Shown here: one piece after another, positions 1 through 11,219 of the stretch
How the letters are laid out: the number at the start of each line of letters is the position of its first letter
How positions within the stretch are numbered: the first letter of the stretch is position 1
Source: Comamonas sp. 26
Lineage (GTDB): Bacteria > Pseudomonadota > Gammaproteobacteria > Burkholderiales > Burkholderiaceae_C
Direction of reading: 5' to 3'
DNA length: 64,000 nt
Assembly (NCBI RefSeq): GCF_002754475.1
Contig: NZ_PEFL01000001.1
Span: 806,001 to 870,000, forward strand
Notes under the pieces: model-generated
Databases searched by the model: none
What the model was told of the DNA's origin: nothing
Seen by the model: the letters and a program-made list of their open reading frames with translations, nothing else
Program-made: the position numbers and the translations under genes

Positions 1-1519
1 GAGTGAGCTTGAGTACTTGCGCGGCCTGCGGGCTGTAGACGACTTGCAGGCGCTCAGCACGGGCGACACCGGGGGCTTTGAGGTCTGCAGACCAGGGGAA
101 TGCGGCGAGGGCGACGATGATGCCCACAAAGCTCCAGATCATGAAGCGATTGCGCTTTGGGACTTCTGACCAGCGTTTTTTCCAGACCATGAGTTCAGTC
201 CAAACAGGTTTTGCGACAAACCACCACAGCTCTACGGCCAGCAGAAAAATGCCAAGTGCCTTGAAGAAGAAGTAGTAGACGGCGAAGGCGATACCGAGGA
301 AGACGGTGAGTCGGTAGAGCCAGGTGATATAGGCGAAGAGGCGCAGTTTCCAGAGCACTTCCGGGCGAAATGATTCTGGATCGGGTTCGTTCAATCCCAG
401 CAGCTTGCGCCGCATAAAGGCTTTGGCGATAGCCCCTGCACGTTCGTGCAGGTTGGGGAAATTGATGATGTCTGACAGGATGAAATAGCCGTCAAAGCGC
501 ATGAAGGGGCTGGCGTTCAGGGCGAGTGACAGGATCCAGCCGGTGGTTGCCATGTAGAGCATGGACTGGCGAAGAATGCCGTCGTCCAGCAGCGCCCAGG
601 CGAGTGTTGCAAGTCCTGCCAGTGCCAGCTCGGTGCAGACCCCGGCGATGGAGATAGCGAGCCGGTGCTTGTGGTTGCGCAGTCGCCAGGATTCGCTGGT
701 GTCGGTGTAGAGCATGGGCCATAGCACGACCATGGCAAATCCCATGTGTGCGACGCGTACGCCGAGCCGGGTGGCAACCAGTGCGTGCCCCAATTCGTGC
801 AAAGTCTTAGAGACGACCAGCGCCAGTGCAAAGCCGGCCAGGCCCGAGGGCGAGAGCATGTCCATGAAGCTGTTGACAAAGGTATCCCATTGCCGGGTCA
901 CCAGAATCAGACCCAAGGCCGTTGCACCCAGCACCAGCCAGAGCGCTGTGCGGGTGAACAAAGGGTCCAGCCAGGGCATCATGGCCTGCAAAAAACGCTG
1001 TGGACGAATGACAGGTACACGGACGAAGAGGTAGGTGTGTAGCCACCATTTACCGCTTTTCCATTTGGCCTCGCCGCTTTTCTTTTGCAGTTGCTCCACT
1101 TTTTGCGGCGTGGCGCGCAGCAGGCTGTGCTGGTCTAGGAACTTGGCAAACTCGGCGATTTGCTCTTCATCCACCTCCAGCGTGGTGCTTGTGTTGATGT
1201 CTTGCGCCATCTTGGCTGGTGGCAGGTGCCAGCGCAGCAGGCATTCATACTCCAGCCAGCCTATGCGATAGAAGCGGTTGGTGATGGGGTCTTGAATGGC
1301 CCAGGCGGGAGCGCCATCTGGGAAGGGTGCGCTCTGATGCAACTTCAGATCTTCGCGCAATGGTGGTGCCGGAGGCGCGGCTTTGGGCTCTTTGGCTTGA
1401 TCGGCTTTGCCTGCCAGCCCCAGCGCGGCCAGCGCATCCGATGGGAGCTTGCTGGAGGGCAAACCGCCATGTTTGGCGGCCTGACTCTCTATATCCGCAG
1501 GCGCAATGGGTTGCGACAT
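1..1519 (-). CDS. M50-type membrane zinc peptidase with PqqD-like N-terminus, C-terminus cut by window edge
   Basis: The reading frame is open on the minus strand from ATG at 1519 to the left edge, about 506 residues, so the stop lies outside. Residues about 45-115 resemble a PqqD/winged-helix peptide-binding domain (W-A-I-Q-D-P-I-T-N-R-F-Y). A first membrane segment follows, then the zinc motif H-E-L-G-H at residues 241-245 and a later S-P-F-M-R-F-D-G-Y segment that fits the third metal ligand of site-2-protease-like M50 enzymes. The last visible residues (A-P-G-V-A-R-A-E-R-L-Q-V-V-Y-S-P) look like the start of a HlyD/biotinyl-lipoyl segment. Such proteins are annotated as putative peptide zinc metalloproteases and usually sit with HlyD adaptors in peptide or bacteriocin-like processing or export loci. 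The start overlaps the stop of the preceding hlyD remnant by one base (TGATG). The substrate is unknown. Confidence 0.8.
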   Translation of the reverse strand, partial: MSQPIAPADIESQAAKHGGLPSSKLPSDALAALGLAGKADQAKEPKAAPPAPPLREDLKLHQSAPFPDGAPAWAIQDPITNRFYRIGWLEYECLLRWHLPPAKMAQDINTSTTLEVDEEQIAEFAKFLDQHSLLRATPQKVEQLQKKSGEAKWKSGKWWLHTYLFVRVPVIRPQRFLQAMMPWLDPLFTRTALWLVLGATALGLILVTRQWDTFVNSFMDMLSPSGLAGFALALVVSKTLHELGHALVATRLGVRVAHMGFAMVVLWPMLYTDTSESWRLRNHKHRLAISIAGVCTELALAGLATLAWALLDDGILRQSMLYMATTGWILSLALNASPFMRFDGYFILSDIINFPNLHERAGAIAKAFMRRKLLGLNEPDPESFRPEVLWKLRLFAYITWLYRLTVFLGIAFAVYYFFFKALGIFLLAVELWWFVAKPVWTELMVWKKRWSEVPKRNRFMIWSFVGIIVALAAFPWSADLKAPGVARAERLQVVYSPQAAQVLKLT

Positions 1520-2055
1520 CAGAGACCGCTCCACTCACGGGCAGTCGCTAGTGGACGGCGCAGCAGGTAGTAGCTCAATACAACCCAGCCGCCAGAGATC
1601 TTTGCCGTACCGTGAAGGCCGATGCGGGTGTCATCCAGTGACTGACCTTCGTCCAGCGTGGCGCGCAAGCGGTAGCTGGAGACGTTGTCTGGCGAGAGAC
1701 TGGCCTGATAACTGGTCTCTGTGACCGTTGCGCTCAAAGGCGACAACGGTTTGACTGTCAGAAACAGTTTGACGGCCGCTTTTTCATCCAGCACCAATGC
1801 ATCCGCAACGGGCAGATAGATCAGCACGCCGGCTGATTTTGGGTTGGCCACTTGCATGATGCGCTCGCCCGTCACGACGGGGCGGCCCAGCCAGTCATCG
1901 GCAGAGCCAAAAACGGCAATCCCATCATGCGGTGCGCGTACTTCAATCCGGGTCAGCTGGGATTGCACTGCAGCCAGCTCGGCCCGCTTTTCCTGGGCGC
2001 GGCCTTGCAGCTGGGTCAGCTCGCCTTTGCTCTGAAAATTATCGAAAGCTTTTAT
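1519..2055 (-). pseudogene. HlyD-family membrane fusion protein, N-terminally truncated remnant
   Basis: The last 170 or so codons read as the C-terminal half of a HlyD/biotin-lipoyl adaptor: a coiled-coil end (E-L-T-Q-L-Q-G-R-A-Q-E-K-R-A-E-L), then I-E-V-R-A-P-H-D-G-I-A-V-F and a beta-barrel region, ending at TGA 1519-1521. Going upstream the frame meets TGA at 2056-2058 before any membrane anchor or first lipoyl half. The only in-frame start candidate is GTG at 1968, inside the coiled coil. The protein is therefore missing its N-terminal half. The flank beyond about 2040 is AT-rich and non-coding, which suggests a deletion or insertion breakpoint. It was probably co-transcribed with the M50 peptidase gene. 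A short product from GTG 1968 (149 aa) cannot be excluded but would lack the membrane anchor. Confidence 0.7.
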
Positions 2056-2321
2056 TCAATCGGTTGACTTGCTTATGTAAGAAAAAGCGCACATTTTTTG
2101 AGGCTTTATTCCGTAGTAAAGGCTTACATAAAGCGAAAAATTCCTATTGTTTAAGATAGAAATTTATGCTTGTTTTTTATAAATTGAATTTTAATGGTGT
2201 GGTTTTAATTTGGTGCAATTTGAGGCTCTGTTGACCTTTGGTTGCAATTTGGTGGCTTTATAGCAACGATTGAGTTTCAAAATGATCGGCGTGACCAAAA
2301 GGTCATCGGTTGACAAAGCAA
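2056..2321. other. AT-rich intergenic segment next to the truncated hlyD
   Basis: No gene is seen. The base composition is clearly more AT-rich than the flanking genes and there is no credible ORF on either strand. It separates the hlyD remnant from the maeB terminator. It may be the scar of the rearrangement that removed the N-terminal half of hlyD. No insertion-sequence ends were recognised. Confidence 0.5.
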
Positions 2322-2349
2322 AAAAGAACGCCCCGAAGGGCGTTCTTTT
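2322..2349. terminator. Intrinsic terminator after maeB
   Basis: A perfect 12-bp stem, AAAAGAACGCCC paired with GGGCGTTCTTTT, closes a CGAA loop. It lies 38 bp beyond the maeB stop. Because it has A and T tails it can act on both strands. Confidence 0.85.
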
Positions 2350-2386
2350 GTATGTTCAGGCCAGAAGCCTGAGAGATTCGACTTGA

Positions 2387-4684
<2,298 letters not shown>

Positions 4685-4780
4685 ACGAAATTTATCAGCA
4701 AGGTTGCGTCTCTGAGCTTACCGGATGGTGAGAGGCTTTTTGGGTCAGGTCTGTTTTGCCTGAACTGCACCGACAACAAA

Positions 4781-4810
4781 CCCCCTGGCGCATGGATATG
4801 CAGCAGGGGG
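4781..4810 (-). terminator. Hairpin downstream of the NCS2 permease gene
   Basis: CCCCCTG pairs with CAGGGGG and, read on the minus strand, is followed by TTTGTTGTC. It lies about 45 bp past the permease stop. A second GC-rich inverted repeat (GCCGGC, 4815-4832) lies between. Probable terminator. Confidence 0.6.
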
Positions 4811-4853
4811 CTTAGGCCGGCGGGTAGGCCGGCTGATTCAAGGGGCTTGACGT

Positions 4854-6341
4854 TTAGTGAGCGTCTGCCTCGCGAGCTGCGTTGATTGCAGCGGTGTTGT
4901 CTTTGGCGGCGCCGTTAAAGAAAAGATTCAGTGCCAGAGCGGTAATCGAAGACAGCAGGATACCGGATTCGATCAGCGGATGGATGGAATGAGGCATCCA
5001 TTGACGGAAATTAGGTGCAACCAGAGGAATCATGCCAACGCCAATAGACACTGCCACGATCATGGCGTTGTGCTTGTTGTTGCGGAAGTCCACGTTGGCC
5101 AGAATGCGAATGCCTGTGGAGGCCACCATACCGAACATCACCAGACCTGCGCCACCCAACACCACGGTGGGAAGAGATTCGATCAGGGCGCCCATCTTGG
5201 GCAGCACGCCCAGGACGATCAGGATGACACCACCGGCCACGCAGACCCAGCGGCTGAGCACGCCGGTCACGGCCACCAGACCCACGTTCTGCGAGAAGCT
5301 AGTGTAGGGGAAAGTGTTGAAGATACCGCCGATTACGGTACCCAGACCATCGGTGCGCAGGCCGCGTGTCAGTTCATCCTGCGAGATTTCGCGCTTGGCC
5401 ATGTCGCCCAGAGCCAGGAACATGCCGGTGGATTCGATCATCACCACTACCATCACCAGGGACATGGTCAGGATCAGGATGGGGTCGAACACGGGGTAGG
5501 CAATCTCAAAAGGCAGCACCAGAGTGAACCATTCGGCCTTGGCGACCTTGTCGAAGTTCATCAGGCCCATGGCCACGGAGATGACGCCACCGATCAAGAT
5601 GCCCATCAGCACCGAGATGTTGGCCATGAAGCCCTTGGCAAAGCGTGCAATCAGCAAAATGGACAGCAGCACGATACCCGAGACGGCAGCGCCTTGCAGA
5701 TCCGCATACTTGGGGTTAGGCAGGGTGGGCAGCACCGAGAAGCCCTTGGGCACGGGTGGCAGGACAGAGCCGGGAGCGCCAGCCATGGCCTGGGCTTCAG
5801 CCAGCCACTTCAGGTGCTCTGGGTTGGGCACGGAAGGTGCTGTTGGGCCCACGGGGTTGCCGAAGATCCAGTTGATACCCACGCGCATCAGGCTGATACC
5901 GATCACCGCAATGATGGTGCCGGTCACGACGGGGGGGAAGAAGCGCAGCATGCGGCTGATGATGGGCGCAATGAGGATGGATATTACCCCCGCGCCAATG
6001 ACCGAGCCAAAGATAAGACCTGCGCCGGCGTTGCCGCCCGTGCTTTGTGCCATGGACACCATGGGGGCCACGGAGGCAAAGGTGACGCCCATCATCACGG
6101 GCAGCTTGATACCGAACCACTGGGTTGCGCCCATGGCCTGAATCAGGGTGACCAGACCGCAGACGAACAAGTCGGCAGAGATCAGGTGCGCGACCTGCTC
6201 TGGAGGCAGGTTCAGGGCACGGCCCACAATCAGTGGCACTGCCACTGCGCCTGCATACATGACCAGCACGTGTTGCAGACCAAGTGCGGTCAGCTTGCCT
6301 GCTGGCAAGACTTCATCGACGGGATGCACGTTGGATGTCAT
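4854..6341 (-). CDS. NCS2 family purine permease (urate/xanthine type)
   Basis: 495 aa inner-membrane proton symporter of the nucleobase:cation symporter-2 family. The N-terminus has the Q-H-V-L-V-M-Y-A-G signature in the first membrane segment. The middle carries E-S-T-G-M-F-L-A-L-G, and the family motif Q-N-V-G-L-V-A-V-T-G-V follows, so the substrate is more likely a xanthine or urate type purine than uracil. Repeated hydrophobic segments cover most of the length. The gene stands alone, but 76 bp upstream of its ATG is a TGTATACA operator half-matching those of the purine genes further right, which supports a role as the purine or urate importer of this island. The exact substrate cannot be read from sequence. 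Confidence 0.88.
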   Translation of the reverse strand: MTSNVHPVDEVLPAGKLTALGLQHVLVMYAGAVAVPLIVGRALNLPPEQVAHLISADLFVCGLVTLIQAMGATQWFGIKLPVMMGVTFASVAPMVSMAQSTGGNAGAGLIFGSVIGAGVISILIAPIISRMLRFFPPVVTGTIIAVIGISLMRVGINWIFGNPVGPTAPSVPNPEHLKWLAEAQAMAGAPGSVLPPVPKGFSVLPTLPNPKYADLQGAAVSGIVLLSILLIARFAKGFMANISVLMGILIGGVISVAMGLMNFDKVAKAEWFTLVLPFEIAYPVFDPILILTMSLVMVVVMIESTGMFLALGDMAKREISQDELTRGLRTDGLGTVIGGIFNTFPYTSFSQNVGLVAVTGVLSRWVCVAGGVILIVLGVLPKMGALIESLPTVVLGGAGLVMFGMVASTGIRILANVDFRNNKHNAMIVAVSIGVGMIPLVAPNFRQWMPHSIHPLIESGILLSSITALALNLFFNGAAKDNTAAINAAREADAH

Positions 6342-6403
6342 AAAAATGTCTCCTCACTCCATATTGGGATCAGGTTGGCGCACAGCTGTTGCCGCTGCGT
6401 CAA

Positions 6404-6430
6404 TCCATACAAAAAGTGTATACAGAGCGA
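6404..6430 (-). promoter_or_regulatory. Purine-regulon operator, site A (permease promoter)
   Basis: TGTATACA at 6417-6424 with a left flank CAAAAAG that matches the consensus half-site CAGAAAG in 6 of 7 positions; the right flank is degenerate. It lies 76 bp upstream of the permease ATG. It shares its core with sites at 11924, 20347 and 23948. Confidence 0.6.
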
Positions 6431-7126
6431 AAACACGAATATCTCCCGGTAAACCCTGTCTAAAAATCGTTAACAGGTTTCAAAGATTTGGGTTATGTTA
6501 TTTCTGCATGATTTGTGAGGAAATTTATTGTTTGCTATATAAATAGGAGCTTTTATCGCTTTACCTGTATGTTTTTTGTTTTGATATTGTCTTGTTATTG
6601 TTTTTTTTAAAAGAGTTGTAGCTATTAAATTAATAGCTTTGATTGCACAACATGCCTTTCATCAAGAAATAAAGTGAGTTATGCATGCGCAGGTCATGGC
6701 AGTTGAAACATTTCGCTTCTGAAAAGCGAGAGGTATAGCTTGAGTCAAGATTTGATTACGACAACTAAACCCACAGAAAACTCGCACATGTTGGGCCATT
6801 GCAGCAGTGCTTGGTAAAAGTGCACTCTGGCGGGCAGAATTTTGAGATGGGTCGAAGATGACGTTTTGATGGGCTTTGTGCATGCTAGGCGCTTGTGGCT
6901 GACCATCTGGAGCGATCTTGGCTTGTCCCACGCCGCAGATCCCCGGTAAGAGGCGCAAGTTCAGAATGGAAGGGCTGCCTGCAGCGGGCTTATGCGCTTG
7001 AGGCCCTTGCGTCGCAGGGCTTGTTCTATGTATCGCGGCAAGTCACGGCACATCCTGTGCATCCAATGTGCCAAGCCTGGGCCCTTGAGAGGGTGTGAGG
7101 GCGCTGCCATGCACCGATCACAAAAA
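6431..7126. other. Long AT-rich intergenic region without a gene
   Basis: About 700 bp with no convincing coding frame. The left part is very AT-rich and contains the palindrome listed at 6620-6638. The right part (about 6660-7100) has more balanced composition and could be decayed coding sequence, but no family was recognised in any frame. Confidence 0.5.
6620..6638. repeat. AGCTATTAA palindrome, intergenic
   Basis: AGCTATTAA, one base, then TTAATAGCT: perfect 9-bp arms. It resembles the AGCTAT/ATAGCT elements that recur in intergenic DNA of this window (for example at 13550 and 17320). Confidence 0.5.
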
Positions 7127-7153
7127 AGGAGCCTGGAAAAATCCAGGCTCCTT
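7127..7153 (-). terminator. Intrinsic terminator of the GntR-puuE-uraD/allC-M20 operon
   Basis: A 12-bp perfect stem, AAGGAGCCTGGA with TCCAGGCTCCTT, and A/T runs on either side. It lies about 50 bp beyond the stop of the M20 hydrolase gene, the last gene of the leftward operon. Confidence 0.9.
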
Positions 7154-7205
7154 GAAAAAACCTCTACCCAGGCAGGTACAGGCTAGGCATTCAAGCGAAA
7201 TGTAG

Positions 7206-8483
7206 TTATGCGGTCAGGTCGACCAGTGAGCGTGCAACCACCTTGGTGGCGCGGCGCAGGTCTTCCAGTACCAGACGTTCGTCGGAGCGCTTGGCGTGCG
7301 ATTCCAGCACGGTGCGGGGGCCGGCACCGTAGATCACGCCAGGAATGCCGCGCTCAACGTACAGTCGCACGTCGGTGTACAGAGGAGTGCCCACGGAGGG
7401 AGGCATTTCACCGAACACGGCTTCGCCGTGCTTTTGAATGGCATCCACCAGAGGCTTGTTGCCCGCCAGAGGTGTCATGGCGTTGGCCAGCAGCAGACGC
7501 TTGATATCCACGCGCACAGCGTCTTCACCGGTGTAGCCGCCTTGCGTGTTGAAGTCGGCGATGGCCTGGGCGATTACAGCGCGGATGCTGGCTTCGACTT
7601 CCACGGGATTCTCTTCAGGAATCATGCGGCGGTCGATCTTGAGCATCACCTTGCCGGGCACCACATTGGTGTTGGTGCCGCCGTCAATGCGGCCGATGTT
7701 CAGGTAGGGGTGCTTGATGCCGGGCACTTGCGAAGTGACTTGCTTGTACTTGACGTTTTCGCCGTACAGAGCAGTCAGCAGCACAGCAGTGGCTTGCAGC
7801 GCGTCCACACCGGTGTGGGGCACGGCGGCGTGAGCCATCTTGCCGTGCACGGTGATTTCCATTTGCAGGCAGCCGTTGTGAGCGGTCACGACTTCGTAGC
7901 TGAAGCCGGCGGCGATCATTAGGTCAGGCTTGGTCAAGCCCTTTTCCAGCAACCAGCCGGGGCCCATCAGGCCGCCGAACTCTTCGTCGTAGGTGTAGTG
8001 CAGTTCCACGGCGCCCTTGCTGGGCTTGGCCACGGCTTCCAGAGCACGCACTGCAAAGGTGAAGGAGGCGAAGTCGCTCTTGCTCACGGCAGCAGCGCGG
8101 CCGTACAGCTTGCCGTCTTCGATCTCGGCACCGTAGGGATTCTTGGACCAGCCTTCACCCGGGGGCACCACGTCGCCGTGGGCGTTCAGGGCAATAGTCT
8201 TGCCACCGTCGCCATAGGGGCGGCGCACGATCAGGTTGGTGATTGACTCCATGCCGTAGGCCTTCACATCGGCTTCAGGCACGGCATGCTTTTCGGCTTC
8301 AAAGCCAAAGTCCTTGATCAGGTCGGCGGTGCGCTCGGCGTGAGGAGCATTGTTGCCGGGAGGCGTATCGGTAGGCACTTGCACCATGGCTTGCAGGAAC
8401 TTCACTTCTTCGTCGAAGTGCTCGTCAATCCATGCGTCGATGGCGGCGTAGGTGGCTTGCTTGTCTTGATTCATATTGGTCAT
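7206..8483 (-). CDS. M20 family metallohydrolase, candidate ureide hydrolase
   Basis: 425 aa di-zinc amidohydrolase of the ArgE/DapE/M20 type. Visible motifs are the first metal site N-A-H-G-D-V-V-P-P-G, the bridging and catalytic acidic pair in T-Y-D-E-E-F-G-G, and the dimerisation-domain region around H-G-K-M-A-H-A-A-V-P-H. It is the last gene of the purine operon and its first four bases overlap the end of the uraD-allC gene (ATGA type), so translation is probably coupled. No ureidoglycolate lyase (AllA) or hydrolase is otherwise seen here, so this enzyme is a reasonable candidate for ureidoglycolate or ureidoglycine amidohydrolysis. That role is inferred from position only; a peptidase or acyl-amino-acid hydrolase is the alternative. 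Confidence 0.8.
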   Translation of the reverse strand: MTNMNQDKQATYAAIDAWIDEHFDEEVKFLQAMVQVPTDTPPGNNAPHAERTADLIKDFGFEAEKHAVPEADVKAYGMESITNLIVRRPYGDGGKTIALNAHGDVVPPGEGWSKNPYGAEIEDGKLYGRAAAVSKSDFASFTFAVRALEAVAKPSKGAVELHYTYDEEFGGLMGPGWLLEKGLTKPDLMIAAGFSYEVVTAHNGCLQMEITVHGKMAHAAVPHTGVDALQATAVLLTALYGENVKYKQVTSQVPGIKHPYLNIGRIDGGTNTNVVPGKVMLKIDRRMIPEENPVEVEASIRAVIAQAIADFNTQGGYTGEDAVRVDIKRLLLANAMTPLAGNKPLVDAIQKHGEAVFGEMPPSVGTPLYTDVRLYVERGIPGVIYGAGPRTVLESHAKRSDERLVLEDLRRATKVVARSLVDLTA

Positions 8484-10255
8484 TGCTGTTCTTGAGCCAG
8501 TTGGTTGAGGAGGTGGGTGAAAGCGTCCACGGACAGTTGCATGTCGTCAGAGGTGGAGGCTTCCAGCGGGTTGTGGCTGATGCCTGCATTCATGCCGCGC
8601 ACAAACAACATGGCCTGAGGCATGATTTCGTGCAGCTTCATGGCATCGTGACCGGCACCGCTAGGCATGCGGAACAGGGGAACTCCCAGTGCGTCCACAG
8701 CGTTTTCCCAGCGCTTTTGCCATTCGGGGGCGCTAGGCGCAGCCGATGCCTTCATAGACAGGTCGGTGCTGAAGCGCAGGCCGCGGCGTTCGGCAATCGC
8801 AGCCATCTCGGTCATGATGTCGTCGATCATGGCGTCGCGCTGTTCGTTGGTGGGGGCGCGCAGGTCCAGCGAGAACTGGCAGCGGCCCGGCACCACGTTG
8901 ACCGAACCCGAGGGCACGTTCAGTTGGCCGATGGTGGCCACGCTGTCGCCATCCTGGCCAGCACGCTTTTCGATGTACAGCGACAGCTCGGCCACGCCTG
9001 CAGCGGCGTCACGGCGGCGGTCCATGGGCGTGGTGCCTGCGTGGCTGGCCATGCCGATGAATTCGCACGTATAACGGGCGCTGCCGTTGATGGAGGTGAC
9101 GATGCCCAGAGGAATGTCCAGCTCGTTGAGCACGGGACCTTGCTCGATGTGCACTTCCACAAAGCCTAGGTACTTGGCGGGATCGCGCTGCAGCTTGGGG
9201 ATGTCGTCAATGCACAGACCGGCGTGTGTCATGGCTTCGCGCAGCGTGATGCCGTCGGCGTCCTTTTGCTCCAGCCATTCGTTCTTGAAGTCACCGACCA
9301 GAGCGCCAGAGCCCAGGAAAGTGGCCTTGTAGCGCTGACCTTCTTCTTCAGAGAAGCCCACGACTTCAATGTTGAAAGGCAGGCGCTTGCCTTGCTTGGC
9401 CAGCTCTTGCACGCAGGCCATGGGCACGAAGATGCCCAGGCGGCCGTCGTACTTGCCACCGTTGCGCACGGTGTCGTAGTGGCTGCCGGTCAGCAGGGTC
9501 TTGGCACCTTCGGTGGCTGCCTTGTAGCGGCCCACCACGTTGCCCACGGCGTCGATTTCAACTTCGTCGAAGCCGATTTCACGCATCCAGTGGCTGATGC
9601 GCTGGGCGCAGGCGCGGTGAGCGTCGGTCAGGTAGGTAACGGTGAGCTGACCCTTTTCGGCGTAGCCTGGGTCGCTGTTGGTGGACAGGCGTTCTTGCCA
9701 GTCCCAGACTTCGTTGCCCAGAGTGGGTTCGTAGCCGAACTTGTCGTTCAGGCGAATCTCGGCAATGCGGTGGATGTTGCGTAGCGCTTCAGCCTGCTCG
9801 TAAGCAGGGTGATTGAAGATGCGGCGCTCAAAGGTCGCAATGATCTCGGCCTTGTTCAGACCCAGACCACGCGCACCGCGCACCGCCAGAATGAAGGGGA
9901 AACCAAAGCGTGCACCGTACTCGGCGTTGAGCTTGCGGATGTGCGCCAACTCTTCGGGGGTGCAGTTCGTCAGGCCTGCCTTCTTTTGCTCATTGGTCGA
10001 TTCGGCCGTGAGCGTGTTGGTTTCCATCTGCTTGCCGGCGAGTTCCGGGTGAGCCAGGATCAGGTCAAGCTTGGCCTGATTGCTGGACTCGGCCAGCACC
10101 TGGGCCATGGCGTGCTTGATGTGAGCCATGGACTTGAAGGGGCGCTGAGCCAGCGCAGCCTCGGCAATCCAGGGGGAATGCTCATACAGTCCATCGAGCA
10201 ATTCGATGGCGGTTGCCGCGTCGGCGGCATTCAGTTGTTCCAGGGTCAAAGCCAT
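8480..10255 (-). CDS. Fused OHCU decarboxylase (UraD) and allantoate amidohydrolase (AllC)
   Basis: 591 aa from ATG 10255, chosen because it lies 7 bp after the puuE stop; longer starts would run into puuE. Residues about 1-170 are UraD, which decarboxylates 2-oxo-4-hydroxy-4-carboxy-5-ureidoimidazoline to S-allantoin. The segments A-H-P-E-L-A-G-K and L-N-A-E-Y-G-A-R-F-G-F-P-F-I carry the family's catalytic His and signature. Residues about 175-591 are an M20-type allantoate amidohydrolase: G-S-H-Y-D-T-V-R-N-G-G-K-Y-D-G, S-E-E-E-G-Q-R-Y, and H-I-E-Q-G-P-V-L. The two activities are not consecutive: allantoinase, encoded by the gene just upstream, acts between them. Second or third cistron of the GntR operon. 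Confidence 0.93.
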   Translation of the reverse strand: MALTLEQLNAADAATAIELLDGLYEHSPWIAEAALAQRPFKSMAHIKHAMAQVLAESSNQAKLDLILAHPELAGKQMETNTLTAESTNEQKKAGLTNCTPEELAHIRKLNAEYGARFGFPFILAVRGARGLGLNKAEIIATFERRIFNHPAYEQAEALRNIHRIAEIRLNDKFGYEPTLGNEVWDWQERLSTNSDPGYAEKGQLTVTYLTDAHRACAQRISHWMREIGFDEVEIDAVGNVVGRYKAATEGAKTLLTGSHYDTVRNGGKYDGRLGIFVPMACVQELAKQGKRLPFNIEVVGFSEEEGQRYKATFLGSGALVGDFKNEWLEQKDADGITLREAMTHAGLCIDDIPKLQRDPAKYLGFVEVHIEQGPVLNELDIPLGIVTSINGSARYTCEFIGMASHAGTTPMDRRRDAAAGVAELSLYIEKRAGQDGDSVATIGQLNVPSGSVNVVPGRCQFSLDLRAPTNEQRDAMIDDIMTEMAAIAERRGLRFSTDLSMKASAAPSAPEWQKRWENAVDALGVPLFRMPSGAGHDAMKLHEIMPQAMLFVRGMNAGISHNPLEASTSDDMQLSVDAFTHLLNQLAQEQQ

Positions 10256-10262
10256 GATGCAA

Positions 10263-11219
10263 TCAATCCTTGCAGGGGAAACGCTCAGCCCAGTGGCGAG
10301 CCAAATCAATACGGCGGCACACCCACACGTTGTCGTGCTTCTGAATGTGATCGAGGAAGCGCTGCAGCGCTGTAATACGGCCGGGACGGCCAAGCAGGCG
10401 GCAGTGCATGCCGATGCTCATCATCTTGGGGGCGTTGTCACCGTTGGCATCGCCTTCGGCATACAGGACATCGAACGTGTCCTTCAGATACTGATAGAAC
10501 GGATCGGCATACGAGTAACCCTGGGGCAGGGCAAAGCGCATGTCGTTGCAGTCCAGCGTATAAGGCACGATCAGCTGGTTGTGGGTGCTGCCATCGGTCT
10601 TGGCAACCTTCATCCAGAAGGGCAGGTCTTCGCCGTAGTAGTCGCTGTCGTAAGTGAAGCGGCCAGTATCGGCCACCAGGCGGTGGCTGTTGGGGCTGTC
10701 ACGGCCGGTGTACCAGCCCAGGCCGTGGTCGCCGTCATGGCCGTACAGCTCTTCAAAAATTTCCACGCATTGCTGCAGATGGGCGCGCTCGATCTCTTCG
10801 GGCACGTTCTGATAGTGAATCCACTTCAGACCATGGCAGGCCACTTCGTGACCCAGCTCGTCAAAGGCCTGAGCCAGCTCGCGGTGCTTTTGCAGGGCCG
10901 TGGCAACGCCGAACACGGTCAGGGGCAGGCCGCGCTTTTCAAATTCGCGCAGGATGCGCCACACGCCGACGCGTGAGCCGTATTCATAGATGCCGTCCAT
11001 GCTCATGTGGCGGTCGGGGTAGCTGGCCGGATTGAACATCTCCGACAGGAACTGCTCGCTGCCGGGGTCGCCGTGCAGCACGTGGTTCTCACCGCCTTCT
11101 TCGTAGTTCAGAACGAACTGCACAGCCACGCGGGCTTTGCCGGGCCATTGCGGATGCGGCGTGTTGCGGCCATAACCAATCAGGTCGCGGGGGTAGGAGG
11201 CGGTGGAATCGTAAATCAT
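10263..11219 (-). CDS. puuE: PuuE-type allantoinase (polysaccharide deacetylase fold)
   Basis: 318 aa. PuuE opens the hydantoin ring of S-allantoin to allantoate and belongs to the NodB/polysaccharide deacetylase superfamily, unrelated to the amidohydrolase AllB. The sequence carries the PuuE hallmarks: an N-terminal R-D-L-I-G-Y-G-R, V-N-Y-type strand F-V-L-N-Y-E-E-G-G-E-N, E-V-A-C-H-G metal ligand region and T-G-R-D-S-P-N. Length is normal. The GntR stop overlaps its start by four bases (ATGA), and uraD-allC follows 7 bp after its stop, so the three genes are a tight operon. Confidence 0.95.
   Translation of the reverse strand: MIYDSTASYPRDLIGYGRNTPHPQWPGKARVAVQFVLNYEEGGENHVLHGDPGSEQFLSEMFNPASYPDRHMSMDGIYEYGSRVGVWRILREFEKRGLPLTVFGVATALQKHRELAQAFDELGHEVACHGLKWIHYQNVPEEIERAHLQQCVEIFEELYGHDGDHGLGWYTGRDSPNSHRLVADTGRFTYDSDYYGEDLPFWMKVAKTDGSTHNQLIVPYTLDCNDMRFALPQGYSYADPFYQYLKDTFDVLYAEGDANGDNAPKMMSIGMHCRLLGRPGRITALQRFLDHIQKHDNVWVCRRIDLARHWAERFPCKD

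Noticed and set aside
4857..6452. 531-codon plus-strand frame opposite the NCS2 permease
   Set aside because: Histidine-rich antisense product; the minus strand encodes a complete NCS2 transporter.
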